From contig CAVWQC010000008.1 in assembly GCA_963757065.1 (NCBI GenBank), forward strand, positions 62,001-126,000: a stretch of 64,000 nucleotides of DNA, in the 5' to 3' direction. The DNA is from PNON01 sp963757065 (GTDB lineage Bacteria > Chloroflexota > Anaerolineae > Anaerolineales > Anaerolineaceae). Both the position numbers and the translations under genes were made by a program. This document shows positions 54,831-62,424 of this stretch, one piece after another. Each line of letters begins with the position of its first letter. The first letter of the stretch is position 1. The notes below the pieces were generated by a model, which did no database searches, was not told where the DNA came from, and worked only from the letters and a program-made list of their open reading frames with translations.

Positions 54831-56237
54831 ATGCCCTCGATATTAGAAAGATTAAATTCGGGTCAAGGAACAACCACAACAGATTCCCTCCGACAAACAG
54901 GGGAAAAACCGGCGACATCTCCCCTGGGAGCGAGACGCGTTGCCCCATTTATACCCGGTGGAAATTCTGATACACTGATAGATTTAAAAACCCGTGTGCA
55001 AAATAAATTATTGGGTGAGATGGATCCCAATACAGATGTAACTAAAGTTGAAGAAGTTAAGAAAACAATTTGGACTTTGTTCGAACAAATACTGGGTGAG
55101 GAAAATATTATTCTATCCAAACCCGAAAAAATTAAATTATTTGAACAAATAACCGCAGAAATTCTCGGTTTTGGTCCACTTCAAATACTTTTGGAAGATT
55201 TAACAATCACTGAAATCATGGTCAATGGGGCAAAGAAACTATATATCGAACGTGCGGGTAAAATCCTCCGGGTTCCGAATAGCTTCGAAAGTAATGAACA
55301 TGTGATGAGAATTATTGACAGAATCGTCGCTCCATTAGGACGTCGAATTGATGAATCCAGCCCATATGTTGATGCCCGTTTACCGGATGGTTCCCGTGTG
55401 AATGCTGTCATTCCACCCATTTCTCTTATTGGCCCGGTACTGACAATCCGAAAGTTTGCTAAAAATCCTATAACCATTGACCAATTAGTCCAATTTGGTT
55501 CTGCAACCATTGAATCGGTACAATTCATGAAAGCTTGTGTAGAATCCAGACTTAATATTGTCATCTCAGGTGGTACCGGTTCAGGTAAAACTACCCTACT
55601 AAATATTCTTTCCGGCTTTATTCCAAGCGATGAACGGATCATAACAATTGAAAATGCGGCAGAATTACAACTTCGACAGGAGCATGTAGTCACTCTAGAA
55701 TCACGTCCATCCAATATTGAAGGTAAAGGTGAGGTAACCATACGGGCACTTGTGATCAATGCCCTTCGAATGCGACCTGACCGAATTGTGGTAGGCGAGA
55801 TCCGTGATGAAGCTGCCATCGATATGCTTCAGGCAATGAATACAGGTCATGATGGATCCATGACCACCCTGCACTCCAACAGCCCACGAGATACGCTTGC
55901 GCGTCTTGAAACAATGGTGTTAATGGCTGGCATGGATCTTCCTGTGCGGGCGATCAGAGAGCAGGTATCATCTGCTGTTGATATGGTCATCCACCAGGAT
56001 AGAATGCGGGATGGAACAAGGAAGATCACGAGTATCACCGAAGTCTGCGGCATGGAAGGTGAAGTAATTACTACAATGGATATCTTCGCTTTTGACCTGG
56101 CTGGTTATGATAATGGCCGGGTTGTTGGCAGATTAAAACCTACCGGATTAAGACCTAAGTTTATGGACAAGATAGAAGCAACAGGAATTCGCCTACCTCC
56201 ACAGATCTTTGGTATTGGTGCAGGCACAAGGAAATAA
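54831..56237 (+). CDS. cpaF: Tad pilus secretion ATPase CpaF/TadA
   Basis: 468 residues, VirB11-like. N-terminal region with low complexity to residue 40, then ILGFGPLQILLEDLTITEIM, VDARLPDGSRVNAVIPP, Walker A SGGTGSGKTTLLN (about 250), and MRPDRIVVGEIRDEAAIDML with Walker B. The end is LPPQIFGIGAGTRK. Powers pilin assembly. It is 15 bases after cpaE. Confidence 0.93.
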   Translation: MPSILERLNSGQGTTTTDSLRQTGEKPATSPLGARRVAPFIPGGNSDTLIDLKTRVQNKLLGEMDPNTDVTKVEEVKKTIWTLFEQILGEENIILSKPEKIKLFEQITAEILGFGPLQILLEDLTITEIMVNGAKKLYIERAGKILRVPNSFESNEHVMRIIDRIVAPLGRRIDESSPYVDARLPDGSRVNAVIPPISLIGPVLTIRKFAKNPITIDQLVQFGSATIESVQFMKACVESRLNIVISGGTGSGKTTLLNILSGFIPSDERIITIENAAELQLRQEHVVTLESRPSNIEGKGEVTIRALVINALRMRPDRIVVGEIRDEAAIDMLQAMNTGHDGSMTTLHSNSPRDTLARLETMVLMAGMDLPVRAIREQVSSAVDMVIHQDRMRDGTRKITSITEVCGMEGEVITTMDIFAFDLAGYDNGRVVGRLKPTGLRPKFMDKIEATGIRLPPQIFGIGAGTRK

Positions 56238-56276
56238 TCTCAGGATTTCCTGGGAATATTATCAAAGGTTAAAGCC

Positions 56277-57248
56277 ATGGATGCTCTTACATTAATTTTA
56301 ATGATTGGTAGCGGCGCAGCATTAATTCTATTAGTGATCGGCGTTGTGATATCAATTTCCAGCAGCCGAACCCTGGTTGAAGAGCGCCTGGGTCGATATA
56401 TTGAAAATGAACAACAATACACTCAAATTACGGAAGCCGTAAAAGAAGCACCATTAACTGAATGGATCACTAGACAGGTTGAAAAATCTTCCTGGGGAGA
56501 CCGCATTGCCAAGGAATTAGCCAGGGCTGACTTAAAGCTGAAACCAGGGGAATATATTGGTATTATGGTCATTGCGGCTTTTCTGGTAGGTTTAGTGGCT
56601 TATATGTTGGGTGGAAAGGTCTGGTTGGTGGCAGGAATTGGAGCAATTTTAGGAGCTTTCCTTCCCAGAATGTATGTGAAAAGAGAACAATCACGACGTT
56701 TGATCAGATTTGACTCACAACTTCCAGATATGCTTAATTTAATGGTAAACGGATTACGGGCTGGATACTCAAATCTTCAGGCTATGGAAGCGATCAGCCG
56801 CGAACTTCCTGCGCCAATCTCAGATGAATTTCACCGAGTTGTCCAGGAAATTCAGTTAGGCGTTCAAACTGAAAAAGCATTAGATAATCTTTGCAGAAGA
56901 ATTCCAAGTGAAGACCTGGATCTCGTGGTTACCGCTATGAATGTTCAAAGGGAAGTCGGTGGTAATCTTGCTGAGATCCTGGATACCATTTCGCATACTA
57001 TTCGAGAGAGAATTAGGATCAAAGGTGAAATTAGGGTACTTACCTCCCAGGTTATGTATTCCGGAAAATTTCTCTCCTTGATGCCTGTAATCGTTATTGC
57101 CATCTTATATTTCTTGAATCGGGAATATATGATGGAATTCTTTAAACCGGAAAGTTTTCCATGTGGTTATATTGCTCTTGGTGTGGGTGGATTGATGATC
57201 ATCAGCGGTTATTTTGTAATGACCAAGATAGCCACAATAGAGGTATAG
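56277..57248 (+). CDS. tadB: Tad pilus inner membrane protein TadB
   Basis: 323 residues, T2SS-F fold: an N-terminal TM helix (residues 3-25), two more at about 95-135, then the conserved LPDMLNLMVNGLRAGYSNLQ and REVGGNLAEILDTIS region, and two C-terminal TM helices. Platform protein contacting the CpaF ATPase. Separated from cpaF by 39 bases. Confidence 0.88.
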   Translation: MDALTLILMIGSGAALILLVIGVVISISSSRTLVEERLGRYIENEQQYTQITEAVKEAPLTEWITRQVEKSSWGDRIAKELARADLKLKPGEYIGIMVIAAFLVGLVAYMLGGKVWLVAGIGAILGAFLPRMYVKREQSRRLIRFDSQLPDMLNLMVNGLRAGYSNLQAMEAISRELPAPISDEFHRVVQEIQLGVQTEKALDNLCRRIPSEDLDLVVTAMNVQREVGGNLAEILDTISHTIRERIRIKGEIRVLTSQVMYSGKFLSLMPVIVIAILYFLNREYMMEFFKPESFPCGYIALGVGGLMIISGYFVMTKIATIEV

Positions 57249-57279
57249 TGACCTTTTATAAGAAGGAGGTACGCGTAAT

Positions 57280-58224
57280 ATGGGAATTCTGATTGGAATT
57301 GGAGTGCTCGTTATAATTGGAGCAATAGTATTAATAGTAATTGGATTACGAACCCCAAGTACAGATAATATTCTCGAACGCCGCCTTCAGGACTTTTCAG
57401 CCCTGGATGGAACTGTAAATCTTGAAGATCTCGAAATGGCTCAGCCATTTTCGGAGCGTATTATCATACCTCTTGCTAGAAAAATGGGAGAGATCGCAAC
57501 ACGTTTCACGCCACAAAATGCTTTGCAAAATACACAAAAAAAGCTTGAACTTGCAGGAAATCCTGGAAGAATGGAACCCAGCATGGTTTTACTTCTTCAA
57601 TTTGGTGGAGCTGCATTATTCGGGGGATTACTCATACTTGTGTTTACCGTTGCAAATTCAAAATGGCCTCTTGGCAGAATCACTCTACTAGTTGTTGCGT
57701 TTTCAGTGATCGGTTTTTATTTCCCACAGTTATGGCTGCAAAGTAAAATTAGCAGGAGACAAAAAGAAGTCCGACTTGGATTGCCAGATGCTTTGGATTT
57801 ACTAACCATTTGCGTTGAAGCAGGTCTTGGATTTGATGCAGCAATGGCAAAAGTTGCCGAAAAATGGACCAATGAATTATCTCTTTCATTCGGAAGAGTG
57901 ATTCGTGAAATTCAACTTGGCAAATTGCGGCGCGAAGCAATGCGGGATATGGCCGAAAGGATCGGAATTTCTGAAATGACCAGCTTTGTGGCAGCAGTAA
58001 TTCAAAGTGAACAACTGGGTGTTAGCATGGCTAAAGTACTCCGAATACAATCGGATCAAATGCGTATCAAACGCCGCCAGTATGCTGAGGAAGAAGCCGC
58101 AAAGGCTCCTATCAAAATGTTGATCCCAATGGGTCTTCTTATATTTCCGTCATTAATGATAGTTTTATTGACACCTGCAGCCATGAAGCTGATGCATTCA
58201 GCTCTTGGTGGTATGTTTAAATAA
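57280..58224 (+). CDS. tadC: Tad pilus inner membrane protein TadC
   Basis: 314 residues, second T2SS-F platform protein: TM segments at about residues 2-25, 105-125 and 130-150, LPDALDLLTICVEAGLGFDA and QSEQLGVSMAKVLRIQSDQM, then a C-terminal hydrophobic helix (MLIPMGLLIFPSLMIVLLTP). ATG 57280 follows AGAAGGAGGTACG. Last gene of the visible tad operon; TadD/E/G and the prepilin peptidase are not present. Confidence 0.88.
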   Translation: MGILIGIGVLVIIGAIVLIVIGLRTPSTDNILERRLQDFSALDGTVNLEDLEMAQPFSERIIIPLARKMGEIATRFTPQNALQNTQKKLELAGNPGRMEPSMVLLLQFGGAALFGGLLILVFTVANSKWPLGRITLLVVAFSVIGFYFPQLWLQSKISRRQKEVRLGLPDALDLLTICVEAGLGFDAAMAKVAEKWTNELSLSFGRVIREIQLGKLRREAMRDMAERIGISEMTSFVAAVIQSEQLGVSMAKVLRIQSDQMRIKRRQYAEEEAAKAPIKMLIPMGLLIFPSLMIVLLTPAAMKLMHSALGGMFK

Positions 58225-58255
58225 TCATATATTTATCTATAATTAAGGTGAACCG

Positions 58256-58972
58256 ATGGAACGCTTCACCTATTTTTCTTACCACACTTTTTGGGAAGTA
58301 GTGGATTGGATATTTCCACCCACATGCAGTGGATGTGGAAAAATTGGTGAGCGGTGGTGCTCTTCCTGTGACCTTCAATTAATCACTTTACATAGTCATA
58401 TTTGCCAAATTTGTGGTTACCCGGTTGATAGTGGGGAGATTTGTGAAAAATGTTTGAAAGATCGTCCCAGTTTCACAAAACTAAGGTCAATCTATGCATA
58501 CAGAGACGAGCTTAGAAATGCATTACATCGACTGAAGTACAGTAATGATCTTGGTGTGGGGGAAATCATGGGGCATAAGTGTGCTGATTTCTTGACACCT
58601 TTAAATTGGGATGTCGACCTAATTATTCCAGTACCATTGGGAAAGAAACGACGAAGAGAGCGGGGATATAATCAATCGGCGTTGATCGCTTTTCCTATGG
58701 CTCTCATCTTGAATAAACCTTATAGTTCAAAAGCTATATTTCGTAAAAAAGAAACAATAACACAAATTGAATTCAAAGCAGAAGAAAGAAAACAAAATGT
58801 GAAAGATGCATTCTCGGCAAACATTTCCTTGGTGAACGGGAAAAATGTTCTTATCGTAGATGATGTGATCACTACAGGCTCAACAATGGATTCATGTGCA
58901 CTCGAGCTAAAACGAGCAGGTGCAAGAAATGTATATGGTTTATCAGTAGCCCGTACAATGATAGGTAAATAA
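58256..58972 (+). CDS. comF: ComF family phosphoribosyltransferase-like protein
   Basis: 238 residues. N-terminal zinc ribbon (CSGCGKIGERWCSSC, then CQICG and CEKCL), and a type I PRTase-like fold with the PRPP loop VLIVDDVITTGSTM near residue 200 and RERGYNQSALIA near 143. The family is linked to DNA uptake and to purine-like salvage chemistry; the reaction is unclear. Placed 31 bases after tadC, which may indicate co-transcription with pilus genes. Confidence 0.88.
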   Translation: MERFTYFSYHTFWEVVDWIFPPTCSGCGKIGERWCSSCDLQLITLHSHICQICGYPVDSGEICEKCLKDRPSFTKLRSIYAYRDELRNALHRLKYSNDLGVGEIMGHKCADFLTPLNWDVDLIIPVPLGKKRRRERGYNQSALIAFPMALILNKPYSSKAIFRKKETITQIEFKAEERKQNVKDAFSANISLVNGKNVLIVDDVITTGSTMDSCALELKRAGARNVYGLSVARTMIGK

Positions 58973-59034
58973 TTTACTTGAAGTTTATTTCAATATAAGC
59001 GAGAATTGTCATAATAAAATAAACAGGAGGTAAT

Positions 59035-59598
59035 ATGACCACAAAAATGGAAATTTTTGGCAAGAATATGGAAATAACAGATCGGATAAAAGAGTATGTG
59101 GAAAAAAAGGCTGCAAAGTTTGACCGCATGCTGACAAATATGGATGAAGTAAAAGTCGATCTGGCATTTTCCAAATCTGCACGAAGCGCTGCTGACAGGC
59201 AGGTAGCTCAGATTACCATTCGTGGCAAGGGGTTTATTCTACGAACTGAAGAAAGGGCTGATGATATTTTTGAAGCTTACGATACAGCCCTGGAAAAAAT
59301 GCAGAGGCAAATTGAACGATATAAAGGTAAACACTTCAAGGGTCGTGGAGATGGGCGATCGGCTGCGGAAGTTAATGAAATTACTCCGGAAGTAGTGGAA
59401 GCACAAGATAAACCAGTGATCATGCGTAGAAAAGCTTTTCATATGGTACCCATGGATGAGATGGAAGCCATTGAACAAATGACTTTGTTAGGTCATGAAG
59501 ATTTTTTTGTTTTCTATAACATGAGTACTCATAGCATTAATGTTTTGTACCATCGCCGGGACGGAACTTACGGTTTGATCGTGCCTGAAGTTGGATAA
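59035..59598 (+). CDS. hpf: Ribosome hibernation promoting factor, long form
   Basis: 187 residues. N-terminal S30AE/YfiA domain (FGKNMEITDRIKEYVEKKAA) binds the 30S decoding region, and a C-terminal dimerisation domain from about residue 125 (RKAFHMVPMDEMEAIEQM, GHEDFFVFYN, YHRRDGTYGLIVP) forms 100S ribosomes, as in the long HPF. ATG 59035 follows AGGAGGTAAT. Confidence 0.93.
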   Translation: MTTKMEIFGKNMEITDRIKEYVEKKAAKFDRMLTNMDEVKVDLAFSKSARSAADRQVAQITIRGKGFILRTEERADDIFEAYDTALEKMQRQIERYKGKHFKGRGDGRSAAEVNEITPEVVEAQDKPVIMRRKAFHMVPMDEMEAIEQMTLLGHEDFFVFYNMSTHSINVLYHRRDGTYGLIVPEVG

Positions 59599-59646
59599 TT
59601 GATAAAATTGAAAGTAGAAGTTAATATTTAAAGAATATTATGTTAT

Positions 59647-59668
59647 CTGGGCAGAGAAATCTGCCCAG
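59647..59668 (+). other. Hairpin in the folE leader
   Basis: Perfect nine-base stem CTGGGCAGA / TCTGCCCAG with GAAA tetraloop, between hpf and folE, without a following T-run. It may stabilise the hpf 3' end or affect folE translation. Confidence 0.5.
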
Positions 59669-59702
59669 AATTAGAATAAATCGAATTCGTAAAGAGGCAG
59701 GA

Positions 59703-60338
59703 ATGTTTGGTGACACGGATAATGTATTAAAAGCAGCGCAGTTACTTCCGGGAGATGGAATTGACCAGGAGCGTATAAAAGCATCGGTAAGATCCATGCT
59801 GGAAGGCTTTGGGGAGGATGCTGGTCGCGATGGATTACTCAATACCCCTGACCGGGTTTCCCGCATGTATGTAGAATTACTGGGTGGATATCGCATGGAT
59901 CCCGTAGGAATGGTAAATAATGCCATTTTCGATGTGGAATATGACCAGATGGTAATTGTTCGAGATATCGAATTTTATAGCTTGTGTGAGCACCATATGC
60001 TGCCATTCATCGGTAGAGCACATGTCGCTTATATTCCCGATGGAAAAGTAATCGGACTGTCAAAAATCCCAAGAGTCATCGAAATGTTTGCGCGGCGGCT
60101 TCAGGTTCAGGAACGAATGACGAGTCAGATAGCAGATTTTATTAATGAACTGCTTAAACCTCGAGGTGTGGCTGTTGTAGTTGAAGCTCTGCATCTGTGT
60201 TCGATGATGCGAGGTGTAAAAAAGCATGACGCCAGAATGACAACTTCAGCAGTTCATGGATATTTTAGGACTAATATGGCAACCAGAATGGAATTCCTTG
60301 ATAATATTTCAAGGGCTGCTGAACCGCTGCATATATAA
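59703..60338 (+). CDS. folE: GTP cyclohydrolase I
   Basis: 211 residues. Converts GTP to dihydroneopterin triphosphate. Seen: GLLNTPDRVSRMYVELLGGY, the zinc ligands in YSLCEHHMLPF and HLCSMMRGV, GLSKIPRVIEMFARRLQ and QERMTSQIA. ATG 59703 follows AGGCAGGA; a longer reading from 59640 includes the hairpin and is rejected. It converges with folK, which acts later in the same pathway. Confidence 0.94.
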   Translation: MFGDTDNVLKAAQLLPGDGIDQERIKASVRSMLEGFGEDAGRDGLLNTPDRVSRMYVELLGGYRMDPVGMVNNAIFDVEYDQMVIVRDIEFYSLCEHHMLPFIGRAHVAYIPDGKVIGLSKIPRVIEMFARRLQVQERMTSQIADFINELLKPRGVAVVVEALHLCSMMRGVKKHDARMTTSAVHGYFRTNMATRMEFLDNISRAAEPLHI

Positions 60339-60344
60339 ACCAGT

Positions 60345-60830
60345 TTATTGAAGGACTGTAGCTGGATGTTTTTTGATCCAGCTATTTTTTATTAAAATTG
60401 CCGCGACTTCTTTCAAGGTTTGATGAGTTTCAGCACAAATCAACCCTGGATACAATTCAGAGACTGGCACAGCTATGTATGCATAATGCCAAATATTTGC
60501 CTCAACAATCGTATCTCCATCAAGAATTATGTCAATATCTATGGTTCGAGGTGCATATTTATCTGAACTCCTTACACGACCCAAACGAATTTCTATATTG
60601 CGTAATACATCAAATTTAAGAACATTTAAATCCAAGGACGTGGAGATGGAGAGAGCCATATTATAAAAATTTTCCCCCGCCGTGCCGATCGGTTTGGTCT
60701 CCCACAATGATGATTGCTTAGTAAGCGGAATTATGCGAGAAATCTCTTTGATCGCTTGCTTAATATTATTTATTGGATCTATGTTTGAACCAATTAGTAA
60801 TATTACATTTCGTGATGGTGGTGATGTCAT
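60345..60830 (-). CDS. folK: 2-amino-4-hydroxy-6-hydroxymethyldihydropteridine diphosphokinase
   Basis: 161 residues: LLIGSNIDPINNIKQAI, SSLWETKPIG, and the Mg/ATP motif RTIDIDIILDGD. ATG 60830 overlaps the folB stop by four bases (ATGA), so a longer start is unlikely. It transfers pyrophosphate from ATP to hydroxymethyl-dihydropterin. The folE terminator lies inside its last codons. Confidence 0.9.
   Translation of the reverse strand: MTSPPSRNVILLIGSNIDPINNIKQAIKEISRIIPLTKQSSLWETKPIGTAGENFYNMALSISTSLDLNVLKFDVLRNIEIRLGRVRSSDKYAPRTIDIDIILDGDTIVEANIWHYAYIAVPVSELYPGLICAETHQTLKEVAAILIKNSWIKKHPATVLQ
60359..60390 (+). terminator. Terminator of folE
   Basis: TAGCTGGAT / ATCCAGCTA with an eight-base loop, then TTTTTT. 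It overlaps the 3' end of the convergent folK gene. Confidence 0.8.
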
Positions 60831-61183
60831 TCTTTCTGCCAACGTTCGATCTCTACACCCACTGATTTAGCAAACCTGACCGCTCCTGGTTTTTCCACCC
60901 TAACTCGAACCCCATTAACAAATGGAACACTAAATATTAGCAATGCAATATCATTTGCCAATGCTTCTACAGTTAAGCGTTGAGCTGTCTCTGCCAGGGA
61001 AATAACCTGTTTTGTAATGGTCCTGTAATTCACACTATCATTTATATTGTCACTAAGCCCTGCTTTTGTAGTATCCGTAAATATCACAACATTAACCAAA
61101 ATATCCTGGGGATGCAATCGTTCAGAATCATTCACCCCGATTATTCCCCTGGCGAGTATATCTTTGATGATAATTTGATCCAT
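60827..61183 (-). CDS. folB: Dihydroneopterin aldolase
   Basis: 118 residues: ILARGIIGVNDSERLHPQDI near the N-terminus, VNYRTITKQVISLAE, and the active-site region VEALANDIALLIF. Cleaves dihydroneopterin to hydroxymethyl-dihydropterin plus glycolaldehyde. It sits between the pteridine reductase-like gene and folK. Confidence 0.9.
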   Translation of the reverse strand: MDQIIIKDILARGIIGVNDSERLHPQDILVNVVIFTDTTKAGLSDNINDSVNYRTITKQVISLAETAQRLTVEALANDIALLIFSVPFVNGVRVRVEKPGAVRFAKSVGVEIERWQKE

Positions 61184-61198
61184 TAAGTCTCCATTCTT

Positions 61199-61951
61199 TT
61201 AGATGAGGTGTCTTCCCCCATCAATATGAATAATTTCACCGGTGATATATTCTGGTCCGGTAAGTAAGAATAACAAAGCTTCTCCAAGTTCTTCGAGGGT
61301 TGCCCAACGCTTTAGAGGGACATTCTTTATAAGATCGGGTTGCTTTGGTTGATCCAAAGGAGGGAGTACAGCGCCTAAAGCTAGTCCATTTACAATTATT
61401 CGTGGTGCTAGTGAAATAGCCAGGGATTGGGTCATGGCAACCAATGCGGATTTAGAGATCGTATATGGAAAATGTTCCACTCCCGGGCGTAGAGCCCGCC
61501 AATCAAGAATATTGACTATCCTGGCTTTTTCGCTTTCTGGTGTCTCCCGTGCCATAGCTTGAGAGATTAACATCGGTGCTGTTAAGTTAATATTGATATG
61601 CCTTTGCCAATCCTCAATGGTCGTTGTAAGAAAAGATACTGGCTCAAAAATCGCTGCATTATTAACCAACGCAAATATTGGACCATATGCACTGGCTCTA
61701 TAAAATAGTTCCGCTGCTTGATTCGGATCAGAAAGATCAGCGGCTATAATGTGGGCGACTGCTCCCAGGGCATTAATTTCAGTAAGGGTTTGTTGTGCTA
61801 ACTTCGCTGAATGACCATGATGGATAACAACACTTCCTCCAGCATGTGCCACAGTTAATGCTAGACTGCGACCGATACGTCTGGCAGATCCAGTAATAAG
61901 CACTGTCTTCCCAGATAATGGTTTTGAACTTGCAGGATTAATTTGCTTCAT
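61199..61951 (-). CDS. SDR family oxidoreductase, pteridine reductase/FolM-like
   Basis: 250 residues from ATG 61951. Short-chain dehydrogenase: the cofactor loop LITGSARRIGRSLAL contains the RRIG variant typical of pteridine reductases and FolM, then ADLSDPNQAAEL, LVNNAAIFEP, the catalytic FPYTISKSALVAM and a C-terminal YITGEIIHIDGGRHL. Placed at the head of folB-folK, so reduction of a dihydropterin or dihydrofolate is likely and may replace a missing DHFR. A general 3-oxoacyl reductase is the alternative. Confidence 0.8.
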   Translation of the reverse strand: MKQINPASSKPLSGKTVLITGSARRIGRSLALTVAHAGGSVVIHHGHSAKLAQQTLTEINALGAVAHIIAADLSDPNQAAELFYRASAYGPIFALVNNAAIFEPVSFLTTTIEDWQRHININLTAPMLISQAMARETPESEKARIVNILDWRALRPGVEHFPYTISKSALVAMTQSLAISLAPRIIVNGLALGAVLPPLDQPKQPDLIKNVPLKRWATLEELGEALLFLLTGPEYITGEIIHIDGGRHLI

Positions 61952-62089
61952 CGTAATTCCTTCTTGATCGTCATAATTAGTGTAAGATCGAATATTCTGG
62001 ATGTCAAGCATGGACAGATTGTATAAGCCTGGATATTCCAGAACTATGAGAGGGGATGTAGAATTATTTTATTGAGAGAGGAATAGACT

Positions 62090-62296
62090 ATGCAAACTAT
62101 TACATATACCATACCAAACATATCTTGTGGACATTGTATTCATACAATAGAGACAGAAGTTAGCGAGATAACGGGGGTGAAATCCGTTGAAGGTGATCAA
62201 AATTCAAAAAAAGTTACAATTATTTTTGACAACCCCGCAAACGAATTAAAAATAAAAGAATTACTAAAAGAAATAAATTATCCACCGAATGCATGA
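62090..62296 (+). CDS. Heavy-metal-associated domain protein, copper chaperone CopZ-like
   Basis: 68 residues, one ferredoxin-like HMA domain with the metal site ISCGHCIHTIE (CxxC) and the end IKELLKEINYPPNA. Shuttles Cu(I) or another soft metal to a P-type ATPase that is not in the window. ATG 62090 follows GAGAGGAAT. Confidence 0.9.
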   Translation: MQTITYTIPNISCGHCIHTIETEVSEITGVKSVEGDQNSKKVTIIFDNPANELKIKELLKEINYPPNA

Positions 62297-62308
62297 ATAA
62301 CCAAAAAC

Positions 62309-62334
62309 ATGAGCCGAAAGGCTCATTTTATTTT
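62309..62334 (+). terminator. Terminator after the HMA gene
   Basis: ATGAGCC, GAAA loop, GGCTCAT followed by TTTATTTT. Confidence 0.75.
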
Positions 62335-62424
62335 CTTGTATTTATTTTTGGATATATATACCTGGGAGTTCAATAGAATTTATAGCATGGTAAAATTAAT
62401 AAAATCAAAATTATCGAGGTTATC

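Noticed and set aside
59640..59702. Longer N-terminus for folE
   Set aside because: It would translate the perfect hairpin, lacks family similarity, and ATG 59703 has a proper ribosome binding site.
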